Below, one piece after another: positions 8,865 to 17,949 of a stretch of 64,000 nt of DNA. The stretch covers positions 744,001 through 808,000 of the forward strand of contig NZ_CP011047.1 of the NCBI RefSeq assembly GCF_000982825.1, written 5' to 3'. How positions within the stretch are numbered: the stretch's first letter is position 1; every line of letters begins with the position of its first letter. Under the pieces are notes generated by a model, which was not told the origin of the DNA, searched no databases, and was given only the letters and a program-made list of their open reading frames with translations. Made by a program: the position numbers and the translations under genes. Source of the DNA: Cronobacter sakazakii. Its GTDB lineage: Bacteria > Pseudomonadota > Gammaproteobacteria > Enterobacterales > Enterobacteriaceae.

Positions 8865-11209
8865 GATTGCGGTTGCTGGCCGTCAGCGAGCGCCTGAAGG
8901 TCTGCCGCAGGCAGATTCACGGTCCAGTTGCCGTCCGGCTGAACGGTGGTGGTGTAATCCTGACCGTTAAGCGTCACAGTCACCGTCCGCCCGGCGTCTT
9001 CTACCGATGCCGTACCGCTCACCGGCACATCTCCCGCAATCTCCAGTGAGTTGATGATGTCGTCGCCCGCGACAGGGTTTACGGTAAGCGTCACCTCGGT
9101 ATCAACCGTGACCGTGCTCCCCGCCACGCCGCGGTTACCCGCCGCGTCACTGGCGCTGACGGAAATGGGCACATCGCCCTGAGGCAGCGCCTGCACATTC
9201 GCCGCCGGTATCGTCACGCTCCAGCTACCGTCGGCCCCGGCGGCCGTCACATAGGTCACACCGTTGATGAGCACACTAACGCTCTGGCCGCTCTCCAGCC
9301 CGCTACTGGTGCCGCTCACTACCACATCCGCGCCGCTCTCCAGCGCCGTGATGATGTCATCGCCGGTGACCGGCGTAACGGCAAGCGTCGGCGGCGTGGT
9401 ATCCACATCGAATGATTGCTGCGGCGCAGCACCGAAGTTCCCTGCGCCATCGACAGCAACCACGGTTATCGTTATTTCGCCATCCGCAAACTGCTGAAGC
9501 ACATCGGGCGGCAACGCCAGCTGCCAGTTGCCGTTCTCATCGACGGTCGCCAGATAGTTATTACCGCCCGCCACGGGATCGACATTCAGCGACCACTTGC
9601 CATCGCTGCCCCGCACCGGCGTGGCGTGGCTGAGCACATCCAGCCCACCGATGTTGACGATCACCCCCTGAGAGCCGCCGAACGCGCCGGTTTTCCCGGT
9701 GAGCAGTTGCGTGACTTTGGTGTCGTTATTGTTCAGCAGATCGTCGCCAAACGGCGTGTTGAGTGTCGGCGCGGGCGGCGTCAGCGCCATGGTTACGGTT
9801 TCGCTGGTGGTGCCTGTATTGCCGGCAGCGTCTTTGGCGGTGACGGTGAGCGGATAGTTGCCGTTTGCCATGCCATCGAGCGCATTAGCAGGGATTTGCA
9901 CGCTCCATTTGCCGTCAGCCCCCGTCGTGGTGGTGTATTGCTGATTGTTATAGCTCACGGTGATTTGCGCGCCGGGCTCAGAGGTACCGTTGATCGCAAT
10001 GGGCAGTTTGCTTTCAACGGCATTCACAAGATTGTCCCCTGTGAGCGGTAACACGGTAACCGGCGGCGGAATGGTATCGACCGTGGCGATAATCGTATTA
10101 CTGCCGGTATTGCCCGCCGCGTCGGTGACGATAACGCTTATCGGCAGTTCACCCTGCGGCAGCGTACTGAGCTGGGCAGGCGTCAGCGTCAGGCTCCAGT
10201 TGCCCTGGCCGTCGACCTCGACCGGGTACGAGACGCCGTTTATCACGACTACCGCGCTTTGGCCCGCGCCGGTAATGCCGGTCGTGCCATTGATGGTCTG
10301 GTTGCCCTGGCTTTCGGTCAGCACCAGCATATCGTCGCCAAATACCGGGGCGATTTGCGGGTCGGGCAGGAATTGCGCCGCGACATCCAATGACGATTCG
10401 GCGCTGATGGTATGGCCGGCGGTATCGGTCGTGGTCACGCGCACCGGCAGCGGACCGTCCGGGAATGCCTGCACGTCGGCTGCCGGAACCGTCAGCGACC
10501 AGGTATTATCCGCCGCAACGGTAGTGGTGTAGGTTTTGCCGTTAATCGTCACCGTGACCGTCGTGCCAGGGGCCACATTGACGGTCTGGCCGCTGACCAC
10601 CAGCGCGCTTTGCGCTTCCTGGGCATTCAGCATGCCGTCGCCGGAAAGCGTATTGAGTTTGATGGTGCCATTGCTGCCGCTGTTCCCGCCATTGTCGCCG
10701 CCCCGGTCGCTACCGCCACCGCCACCGCCGGAACCTGCCGCGGCAATCACGCCGCCGAGCGCCACCGCGCCGAGAATTGGCCCCAGAATAGCCATCGTAT
10801 GACTGTCGCCGATAAGCAGCGGCTCAATGCTGTCTACCGTCTGATATTCCGGCGTCAATCCAGGCGCGCTGGCGGCCATCGTTTCATTCGAGGGAAAGAC
10901 GGCATGAACCGGCGGATGTTTCCCGTCATCAAATAATAATTCGCTGTGATAGCCGTCCTGCTCGGCAAAATAGTTTTTACAGACGACGGTACTGCCGTTT
11001 TGCATATGCAGAATTAGGTCATCGCCCTGCCGTTCGTAATGCAGCACCGCATCTGGCGTTGCCTGAATACGCACTACGGAAGGCTCCGACAGTATTAATG
11101 TCCGGGTGCCCTGCGCCTGTACGGTGGTAATTAATTCGCCGCCATGGCGCGCCAGCGTTTGAATGGTTAATGCCTGCGCGGTTGCACTGCCATCGAGAAT
11201 TGTTGCCAT
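8861..11209 (-). pseudogene. BapA-like adhesin, N-terminal fragment
   Basis: The 782-residue frame has a ~130-residue N-terminal domain resembling the BapA prefix domain, a hydrophobic stretch (MAILGPILGAVALGGVIAAA) followed by a Gly/Ser/Asp-rich linker, then six Ig-like repeats of about 95 residues. The fourth is longer than the others, and the sixth is cut off in the middle at ADGQQPQS-stop. Compared with its sister repeats, about 48 residues are missing before the next frame resumes, so a deletion of non-multiple-of-three length best explains the break. The start at 11209 has GAGGGG just upstream. Such proteins act in biofilm formation as type I secreted cell-surface adhesins; this fragment lacks the C-terminal export signal. 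Confidence 0.82.
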
Positions 11210-11736
11210 AACCCCTCACTTATTTTTGTCACGTATGTCAAAACAGAACGTTCCGCAAACAACGGGAAGAGAAAAACGGGCTGTGCTCAGAAAAGGCGCA
11301 CAGAGCAGGGAAGACGGCAACGCGAGGAAAATTCCAGGCATTCAGTCCCGACGGCTTAATTTCAGATATGTAATAGGTGTAATGGGTGTTGGGAAAATTT
11401 CAAATGGTCTAATTAAAAATTAGCAGTCAATTAATTCATGAGGATTTGCGCAGGGTTCTTTTAAAATCAATGCATTATATTTTTTCGCTCATCACCGAAA
11501 ATTATATAAAAGCAATCTGGCTAATATTAATTGGCAACCACCAATCTTAAAGGCGGCTAAAATTAACAATGCATCACCAAAAATAAATCATTAATCATAA
11601 AAAACCCTCATTTCAAAATAAAAAGTGGTCAATAAAGCGCAGCGGCAGATTTAATCATTAGCACAGAAACTGATTAATAACGCTAAACGAATTTTGTGAG
11701 CGCGATTACAGTACGGCAGGCAGATAACAACACGAG
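11210..11736. other. AT-rich non-coding region upstream of the adhesin
   Basis: No gene is visible in these 527 bases. The part from about 11380 to 11700 is strikingly AT-rich (roughly 70% by eye) within an otherwise GC-rich chromosome, with many A and T tracts. It holds the presumed adhesin promoter and is a plausible target for H-NS silencing. I could not single out a promoter with confidence. Confidence 0.6.
11728..11736 (+). repeat. IS1 target site duplication, left copy
   Basis: CAACACGAG directly precedes the left end of IS1 and is repeated exactly after the right end. Nine bases is the usual IS1 duplication length. Confidence 0.97.
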
Positions 11737-11791
11737 GGTGATGCTGCCAACTTACTGATTTAGTGTATGATGGTGTTTTTGAGGTGCTCCA

Positions 11792-12067
11792 GTGGCTTCT
11801 GTTTCTATCAGCTGTCCCTCCTGTTCAGCTACTGACGGGGTGGTGCGTAACGGCAAAAGCACCGCCGGACATCAGCGCTATCTCTGCTCTCACTGCCGTA
11901 AAACATGGCAACTGCAGTTCACTTACACCGCTTCTCAACCCGGTACGCACCAGAAAATCATTGATATGGCCATGAATGGCGTTGGATGCCGGGCAACCGC
12001 CCGCATTATGGGCGTTGGCCTCAACACGATTTTCCGCCATTTAAAAAACTCAGGCCGCAGTCGGTAA
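11792..12067 (+). CDS. insA: IS1 protein InsA
   Basis: The 91-residue protein has an N-terminal zinc ribbon (CPSC...CSHC) and a C-terminal helix-turn-helix that binds the IS1 ends. Made alone it represses transposition. Translation shifts by -1 at the A6C run at 12043-12049 to produce the InsAB' transposase. It starts 56 bases inside the left end, as in standard IS1. Confidence 0.97.
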   Translation: MASVSISCPSCSATDGVVRNGKSTAGHQRYLCSHCRKTWQLQFTYTASQPGTHQKIIDMAMNGVGCRATARIMGVGLNTIFRHLKNSGRSR

Positions 12068-12489
12068 CCTCGCGCATACAGCCGGGCAGTGACGTCATCG
12101 TCTGCGCGGAAATGGACGAACAGTGGGGATACGTCGGGGCTAAATCGCGCCAGCGCTGGCTGTTTTACGCGTATGACAGGCTCCGGAAGACGGTTGTTGC
12201 GCACGTATTCGGTGAACGCACTATGGCGACGCTGGGGCGTCTTATGAGCCTGCTGTCACCCTTTGACGTGGTGATATGGATGACGGATGGCTGGCCGCTG
12301 TATGAATCCCGCCTGAAGGGAAAGCTGCACGTAATCAGCAAGCGATATACGCAGCGAATTGAGCGGCATAACCTGAATCTGAGGCAGCACCTGGCACGGC
12401 TGGGACGGAAGTCGCTGTCGTTCTCAAAATCGGTGGAGCTGCATGACAAAGTCATCGGGCATTATCTGAACATAAAACACTATCAATAA
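11986..12489 (+). CDS. insB: IS1 transposase domain InsB (InsAB' by frameshift)
   Basis: The 167-residue frame supplies the DDE-type catalytic domain, with MDEQWGYVGAK and WMTDGWPLYES carrying the acidic residues and RIERHNLNLRQHLARLGRK the C-terminal basic part. The active enzyme is the InsA-InsB fusion made by -1 frameshifting at the AAAAAAC near 12043; the separate ATG at 11986 is the usual database start and is probably not used for transposase. Confidence 0.95.
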   Translation: MPGNRPHYGRWPQHDFPPFKKLRPQSVTSRIQPGSDVIVCAEMDEQWGYVGAKSRQRWLFYAYDRLRKTVVAHVFGERTMATLGRLMSLLSPFDVVIWMTDGWPLYESRLKGKLHVISKRYTQRIERHNLNLRQHLARLGRKSLSFSKSVELHDKVIGHYLNIKHYQ

Positions 12490-12504
12490 GTTGGAGTCAT
12501 TACC

Positions 12505-12513
12505 CAACACGAG
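12505..12513 (+). repeat. IS1 target site duplication, right copy
   Basis: CAACACGAG repeats exactly the nine bases before the left end of IS1. Confidence 0.97.
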
Positions 12514-12583
12514 AAGTGTTTAAGAAACGAGAAAAGTTTCTGGAAAAATAAAGTACGGAAGTAAAGCGGCAGGAGGCGGAAAA

Positions 12584-12608
12584 CAAAAAACCTCGCCGAA
12601 GCGAGGTT
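12584..12608 (-). terminator. Terminator of the argX-hisR-leuT-proM tRNA transcript
   Basis: An 8-bp stem AACCTCGC/GCGAGGTT with a CGAA loop (TTCG on the transcript) and a T-run on the minus strand lies 6 bases beyond the 3' end of tRNA-Pro. Confidence 0.93.
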
Positions 12609-12614
12609 CAAAAG

Positions 12615-12691
12615 TGGTCGGCGAGAGAGGATTCGAACCTCCGACCCACTGGTCCCAAACCAGTTGCGCTACCAAGCTGCGCTACTCGCCG
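12615..12691 (-). tRNA. proM: tRNA-Pro (anticodon TGG)
   Basis: 77 nt with encoded CCA. It folds as a cloverleaf with anticodon TGG and T-arm GGTTCGAATCC. Last gene of a four-tRNA cluster in the E. coli order. Confidence 0.97.
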
Positions 12692-12727
12692 TATACTGCT
12701 TTTTGACTTTTTTGTTCAATCAAGTAG

Positions 12728-12813
12728 TGGTGCGAGGGGGGGGACTTGAACCCCCACGTCCGAAGGACACTAACACCTGAAGCTAGCGCGTCTACCAATT
12801 CCGCCACCTTCGC
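12728..12813 (-). tRNA. leuT: tRNA-Leu (anticodon CAG)
   Basis: 86 nt with encoded CCA and a long variable arm (TGTCCTTCGGACG), typical of leucine tRNA; anticodon CAG in the loop TTCAGGT. Third in the tRNA cluster. Confidence 0.97.
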
Positions 12814-12835
12814 ATCGCCACAAACTCTTAAATAA

Positions 12836-12912
12836 TGGGGTGGCTAATGGGACTCGAACCCACGACAACTGGAATCACAATCCAGGGCTCTACCAACTGA
12901 GCTATAGCCACC
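12836..12912 (-). tRNA. hisR: tRNA-His (anticodon GTG)
   Basis: 77 nt counting the G at position -1 that is specific to histidine tRNA, with encoded CCA and anticodon GTG. Second in the cluster. Confidence 0.97.
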
Positions 12913-12965
12913 ACTGTATTCTTTCACGCGGTATTAAAACCACCGCAGCTCAAGCGCCGGTTAAA

Positions 12966-13042
<77 letters not shown>

Positions 13043-13099
13043 GTAGCGCCGTTGCGGGTGGGGATACTACGGACTTCGCGCCCTGCTGTCTAGTGCTTT

Positions 13100-13137
13100 T
13101 TTGAAGAAAATGCGCGTTTGGTTATGCTTTGCGCATT
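13100..13137 (-). terminator. Probable terminator of yifK
   Basis: A 7-bp stem AATGCGC/GCGCATT with a 15-base loop, followed on the minus strand by TTTCTTC and a further T-run, lies immediately beyond the yifK stop. Confidence 0.5.
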
Positions 13138-13144
13138 CTGGCGG

Positions 13145-14530
13145 TTATCCGTCCACTTTGGGGGTCGAACCGTAGCGATCGAACCCGAAAAGCTTATAAA
13201 TAACGCTCACCAGTACCAGGAAAATCGCGCCGACAATCAGCGACATCCGCGTATCGTCGTTGAATCCCATGCCCACCAGCACGCAAACCAGGAACGCCAT
13301 CGTCAGGTAATTCGCCCACGGGAACAGCACGGAGCGGAACGGATGCGAGGCAATCGCCGCCTGGTGCGTCTGGCGAAAGCGCAGCTGGCTAATCAGGATA
13401 ACAAACCACGGCACCATACCCGGCAGCACGCTGGCGCTGTAGACATAAACAAACACGCGCTGCGGATTCGGGATAATGTAGTTCAGGCACGAGCCCACCA
13501 GCAGGATAACGATGGAGAGCGCGACCCCCGCCACCGGTACGCCGTTGCGGGAGACTTTGCCCATCGCCGCCGGTAACTGGCGGTTTTTCGCCAGCGCATA
13601 GAGCATACGTCCGCAGCTGTACATGCCGCTGTTGCAGCCGGAGAGCGCGGCGGTCAGCACCACGAAGTTGATAATGCCTGCCGCGGCGGTGATGCCGATT
13701 TTTGCGAAGGTCAGGACGAACGGGCTGCCGTTGCTGCCAATCTCATCCCACGGGAAGATGGTCACGATAACGAAAATCGCGCCTACATAGAAAATCAGGA
13801 TGCGCCACAGCACTTTGCCAACCGCGCTGCGCAGCGTCACCTGTGGGTTTTTCGCTTCGCCCGCGGTAATGCCAATCAGCTCAACGCCCTGGTATGACGC
13901 CACGACGATACAGAGTGCTGTCAGAAAGCCTTTCCAGCCGCCGGCAAAGAAACCGCCGTGCGAGGTGAGATTGCCGAAGCCAATGGCATGTCCGCCGTTG
14001 CCGAAGCCAAAGAAAATCACGCCAAGCCCAACCACGATCATGACGATAATGGTGGTGACTTTAATCATCGCGAACCAGAACTCGATTTCGCCATACAACC
14101 GCACCGCTGCAAGGTTCGCCAGCGCGACCAGCCCCACGGCAATCAGCGCGGGTATCCACTGCGCCATCTCCGGGAACCAGAACTGGACGTAAACCCCGAT
14201 GGCGGTGATTTCCGAAATACCCACTGCCATCCACATAAACCAGTAGGACCACGCGGTGAGATAGCCGAAAAACGGGCTCATATAGCGGTGCGCGTAAACG
14301 GCGAACGAACCGGTTACCGGCTCAAGGAACAGCATTTCGCCCATAGAGCGCATAATGAAAAAGACGAACAGCCCGGCGATGATGTAGGCCAGCAGCACAG
14401 ACGGCCCCGCCCATTTCAGCGTGCTGGCGGCACCCATAAACAGTCCCACCCCGATAGTGCCGCCGAGCGCAATCAGCTCGATATGTCGGGCCTCCAGCCC
14501 TCGCTGTAGTTCCGGTTTATTCTCTGCCAT
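13145..14530 (-). CDS. yifK: APC-family amino acid permease YifK (ThrP)
   Basis: Inner-membrane amino acid transporter of the AAT group; the E. coli protein is reported to carry threonine and serine. At 461 residues it equals the E. coli length when started at 14530 (MAENKPELQRGLEARHIELI). An earlier in-frame start at 14707 would add 59 unconserved residues. The GLEARHIELIALGGTIGVGLF motif region at the N-terminus and about twelve hydrophobic segments are visible. It follows wecG, with a 225-base gap that can hold its own promoter. Confidence 0.96.
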   Translation of the reverse strand: MAENKPELQRGLEARHIELIALGGTIGVGLFMGAASTLKWAGPSVLLAYIIAGLFVFFIMRSMGEMLFLEPVTGSFAVYAHRYMSPFFGYLTAWSYWFMWMAVGISEITAIGVYVQFWFPEMAQWIPALIAVGLVALANLAAVRLYGEIEFWFAMIKVTTIIVMIVVGLGVIFFGFGNGGHAIGFGNLTSHGGFFAGGWKGFLTALCIVVASYQGVELIGITAGEAKNPQVTLRSAVGKVLWRILIFYVGAIFVIVTIFPWDEIGSNGSPFVLTFAKIGITAAAGIINFVVLTAALSGCNSGMYSCGRMLYALAKNRQLPAAMGKVSRNGVPVAGVALSIVILLVGSCLNYIIPNPQRVFVYVYSASVLPGMVPWFVILISQLRFRQTHQAAIASHPFRSVLFPWANYLTMAFLVCVLVGMGFNDDTRMSLIVGAIFLVLVSVIYKLFGFDRYGSTPKVDG

Positions 14531-14727
14531 AGATCCTCTGTGTTGTGTTTCACGTGCGTCCAGGTGAACCTGGTTATTGTGATGGTGAATAACGACGCGC
14601 CTGCGGGCAGCGTAACCCTGCCGCGTCCCGGCAAGGGGCGGGCGAATGGTTCCGCAATTTGAGAGAAATGGCAAATAATGCGTGGTAAAAATGCGCTTAC
14701 TGCTCAATAAATCATCAGAAGAGAAAC

Positions 14728-14749
14728 GGCGGCGTCGGCAGACGCCGCC
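14728..14749 (-). terminator. GC-rich hairpin after wecG, possible weak terminator
   Basis: A 9-bp stem GGCGGCGTC/GACGCCGCC with a four-base loop lies just beyond the wecG stop. The following minus-strand sequence (GTTTCTCTTC) is a poor T-run, so termination may be partial and yifK may receive read-through. Confidence 0.45.
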
Positions 14750-14755
14750 TCAGGA

Positions 14756-15496
14756 TTAGAGCCTGCCGGTATAGTGCCAGCCCAGATAGCGCAGCAGGCG
14801 CAGCTGGCGTTTGAGACGGCTCGGCTGGGAGAGCAAACGGTAGAGCCATTCCAGCCCCAGGTTTTGCCACGCTTTCGGCGCGCGTTTCACATGGCCCGTG
14901 AACACATCGTAGGTGCCGCCGACGCCCATATACAGGGCGTCAGGGTGAACGAGACGGCAGTCGCGCATAAAAATCTCCTGGCGCGGCGAGCCCATCGCCA
15001 CCGTGACAATCTGTGCGCCGCTGTCGCGGATGCGCGCAAACAGCGCCGCTCGCTCCTCTGGCTTAAAATAGCCATCCTGCGCGTCGACAATATTCACATT
15101 CCACTGCCGTTTGAGCTTTTCGATAGTTTGCGCCAGCACCTGCGGCTTGCCGCCCACCAGAAACACCGGCGTACCTTCGCGTCCGGCGCGCGCCATCAGC
15201 GCCTCCCAGAGATCGGCCCCCGCCACACGCGACACTTTCGCCTGCGGATACTTTTTACGGACCGAACGCACGACGCTAATGCCGTCGGCATATTTAAACT
15301 CCGCCGCTTCAATCAGACTGCGGACTTCGGCATCCGCCTCCAGCGCCAGCATCTTCTCGGCGTTAATCGCCACCAGCGTGCCGTGGCGCAGCGAGCCATC
15401 GGCATAGAGATAATCGAGCGCGTGTTGCATATCGCGCCACCCCAGCAGCGGCAGCCCGCGAAGCGTATAGACCGGGGCGGTGACCTGTTCAGACAT
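14756..15496 (-). CDS. wecG: UDP-ManNAcA transferase (lipid II ECA synthesis)
   Basis: Adds N-acetyl-mannosaminuronic acid to GlcNAc-PP-undecaprenol, the second step of ECA assembly, at the inner face of the cytoplasmic membrane; WecG/TagA/CpsF family. The 246 residues match E. coli. Conserved segments include [27 protein letters not shown] and [12 protein letters not shown]. The second of two ATGs is chosen since AAGGGA then lies 5 bases upstream. It is the last gene of the wec operon. Confidence 0.96.
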
Positions 15497-15511
15497 CATA
15501 TTCCCTTAACC

Positions 15512-16876
15512 TTAAAGCGTTTCCGTTGGCGACAGCGGCGCGGCACGACGACGGCGCGGCTGGATAAGCCCTGCGCTATCCAGCAGCCAGTAAATCAGTT
15601 TCGCGACGACCAGACAGGCGCCGAAGACCACCATAAAAAAGATCACGCGCGACACGAACGCATCCAGCCCTTCGCGAGCCAGCACAATCATGTTGAAGAT
15701 AGCGCCAAAGCAGAAGCTGTGCAGAATCGCGGCCTTATAGCGGTTCGGTTCATGGTTGCCGCGCTCATACAGCCAGTCGAACCATTTAATAATCAACCCG
15801 ACCACCACCGCGCCAGGCGGGATAAACCACACGCCGCCCATCACGACCAGCGAGCCAAGCAGCGTCGGGGAGATAGCCAGCCCCGAGTGGTTATTCAGCA
15901 CTTCCCAGGTGAAATAGTTAGCGGTGTTGAGCACGATATGCGGCCTGTCAGGCCAGACCCATGACGGAATAAACACATAGAAATCGCGCGCAATCGGTGC
16001 CAGCCCCTGAAACTCAATGTCACCGTAGTGTTGCAACAACAGCGCCAGGTTTTCCCACGGCGAGAAGGTGTCACGCGTGAGGTAAAGAAAGGTGTAAAAC
16101 GCTTCGTCGCCGCTGACGTTAAGCCCATAGCGCTTCAGCGCCAGCCAGAACATCCCGACAATCCCCATCACGCCTGCCGCAGCCAGCATGCCAGGCGAGA
16201 TCCAGCCGCGAATAATGCCGATAAACAGGAAGATTGCGAACGCAATAATGATATTGGCGCGCGTGCCGCCGACAATCATATACGTCAGCAGGCCGAACCC
16301 GACGGTGCTGACGAGGAAAAAGAGCCACGCGCGGCTGCTCTGACGCAGGAAATAGACCACCAGCATCGCCGGTATAAAGAAGTAGAAAAAGCGCTTCAGC
16401 GCCACGCCGGAGACTTCGCTGGAGAAAATCTGGCTGTAGGAGTGCAGCCGGAACAGCAGAAAGCCGTTATGCATAAAGAAAATGCCGACGCTCACCAGCG
16501 CGACCGCCATCATGACCATCCACGCCAGATGGGTTTCAACGCGGTTCATCGTAAACAGCCCGCCGCCGGAGGACGCTGCCTGCGCCCGCGCCGTCCGCAA
16601 CCGCGTTTTGTAGGTGACGTAATAGACCGCGTAGAAACAGCCCGCCGAAAGCAGCGCCTGCAACAACACTTCCGCAGGCACCACCGCCACGTTAAAGCGA
16701 AACACCAGAATGCTAGTCAGCGGAAAGCCGAAGAAAAACGTCAGCAGGAACAGCAGCGAGAAAAAGACGTTAAAGTTAAACCGCACCCGGCGGAACTCAA
16801 ACCAGGTCAGCGTGCCGATAAACAGCGTCGCCAGCAGCCAGACGATAAACAGGCCGCTGAATTGCAGTAAGCTCAT
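15512..16876 (-). CDS. wzyE: ECA polymerase
   Basis: Polymerises ECA trisaccharide repeat units on undecaprenyl-PP at the periplasmic face. The 454-residue protein is a polytopic membrane protein with many hydrophobic segments and starts MSLLQFSGLFIVWLLATLFI, like E. coli WzyE (about 450 residues). It overlaps the wecF stop by four bases (ATGA). Chain length is set by WzzE, encoded upstream in the same operon. Confidence 0.95.
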   Translation of the reverse strand: MSLLQFSGLFIVWLLATLFIGTLTWFEFRRVRFNFNVFFSLLFLLTFFFGFPLTSILVFRFNVAVVPAEVLLQALLSAGCFYAVYYVTYKTRLRTARAQAASSGGGLFTMNRVETHLAWMVMMAVALVSVGIFFMHNGFLLFRLHSYSQIFSSEVSGVALKRFFYFFIPAMLVVYFLRQSSRAWLFFLVSTVGFGLLTYMIVGGTRANIIIAFAIFLFIGIIRGWISPGMLAAAGVMGIVGMFWLALKRYGLNVSGDEAFYTFLYLTRDTFSPWENLALLLQHYGDIEFQGLAPIARDFYVFIPSWVWPDRPHIVLNTANYFTWEVLNNHSGLAISPTLLGSLVVMGGVWFIPPGAVVVGLIIKWFDWLYERGNHEPNRYKAAILHSFCFGAIFNMIVLAREGLDAFVSRVIFFMVVFGACLVVAKLIYWLLDSAGLIQPRRRRAAPLSPTETL

Positions 16877-17949
16877 GCCACTTCTCCTGAAGCGATACGC
16901 AGCGCGCGGTGCCAGCCGGCCAGGTAGTTAGGCTTAAAGAACGCGATTTGCGATTTATCGACCATCTGCAACTGACGCTGCGCCTCGCGCACCGTCACCT
17001 CGTTAAGCTTATCGCCGGTAAACAACACCGGCAGATTTTGTTCCACCATATCCTGCCAGAAGGGGTTTTCGCGGCTCAGCACGCACGGCACGCCCGCCTG
17101 AATGAGCAGGCACAGCGTGCCAATCCCCTGCTGGCGCGCAAAAATGAAATACCCGAGATCGCACTGGCGCAGCAGCGTCAGATACGCGTCGAAATCGAGC
17201 TTTTCACGCAGGATGTTAAGGTTTTCCGGGCTGAACAGCGTCTGCCCGGCTCGCGTCACTTCGTCTATCCACGCGTCGTTATTCGAAGGATATCCCATCG
17301 GCACAATCACATTGACGTTATCACCAAACTGCTGATGCACCGCCTGCAACGCCGCGATATGGTCATTGCTCCGATCGCCGGAGTTGCCCACCAGAATCGT
17401 TAACTTGCCGTCACGCTCAGGCGGCGGCAGCTGGTTTAACCCTTCATCCATACGCGTCGGGAAATAGAGCAGCTCGCCCGGCACGCCGGGATGACGCTTC
17501 GCAAAGTGGCTGAGATCGCCACGCGTGGCGAACACATGGCCGACGCGCCCCTGCGCCAGACGGCGCAGCCGGTAAAAGAGCTGAAACTTCAGGCTACGCG
17601 AAGCTTCGTAGAGATCCGCGCCCCAGATATGCCAGCTCACCTGCGCGGGCTTCAGCCCGCCGCCAAGCAGCGCCAGCCACAGCGGCGCATTAAACTGGCC
17701 ATGCAGAAAAAAGCGCTGCTGGCGGTTTTCACGCGCCAGCGCCACCACAGCGCGGGCGAGCGATTTTTTATCGGGATAAATGCTCAGCGAAAGCGCCGGG
17801 TACTGCTGACCGAGTTGTTCATCGGCGCTCACCACCATAAAGCGGCGCGCCTGTTCATTGGTTTCGGCCAGTTCATCGTTAAAGAAACGCAGTACCGTCT
17901 GGTTATGATGGGGAATATCGGACCCCAGAACGTGAATCAATGCTGTCAT
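16873..17949 (-). CDS. wecF: TDP-Fuc4NAc transferase (lipid III ECA synthesis)
   Basis: Transfers Fuc4NAc to lipid II to complete the ECA repeat unit; glycosyltransferase family 56, membrane-associated. The start at 17949 gives MTALIHVLGSDIPHHNQTVL and 358 residues, close to E. coli (359), and overlaps the wzxE stop as ATGA; an upstream in-frame start inside wzxE is rejected. Conserved segments WHIWGADLYE, VFATRGDLSHF and ILVGNSGDRSNDHIAAL are present. Confidence 0.96.
   Translation of the reverse strand: MTALIHVLGSDIPHHNQTVLRFFNDELAETNEQARRFMVVSADEQLGQQYPALSLSIYPDKKSLARAVVALARENRQQRFFLHGQFNAPLWLALLGGGLKPAQVSWHIWGADLYEASRSLKFQLFYRLRRLAQGRVGHVFATRGDLSHFAKRHPGVPGELLYFPTRMDEGLNQLPPPERDGKLTILVGNSGDRSNDHIAALQAVHQQFGDNVNVIVPMGYPSNNDAWIDEVTRAGQTLFSPENLNILREKLDFDAYLTLLRQCDLGYFIFARQQGIGTLCLLIQAGVPCVLSRENPFWQDMVEQNLPVLFTGDKLNEVTVREAQRQLQMVDKSQIAFFKPNYLAGWHRALRIASGEVA

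Larger units (their letters stand above)
11737..12504 (+). mobile_element. IS1: Insertion sequence IS1, complete
   Basis: The element runs from GGTGATGCTGCCAACTTACT to the end CCAATAAGT-type right terminus finishing in GGAGTCATTACC, exactly 768 bp, the canonical IS1 length, with imperfect terminal inverted repeats and a 9-bp direct duplication of the target on both sides. insA, the A6C slippery site and insB are intact, so it looks functional and recently inserted. It sits in the intergenic region between the tRNA cluster and the adhesin, and disrupts no visible gene. Confidence 0.98.

Noticed and set aside
8840..8890. Programmed frameshift in the adhesin
   Set aside because: There is no slippery run at the junction, and about 48 residues of repeat are missing, which a frameshift would not restore.
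14774..15964. 396-codon plus-strand frame across wecG and wzyE
   Set aside because: It crosses two well-conserved genes on the other strand, and its composition is typical of a codon-shadow frame.
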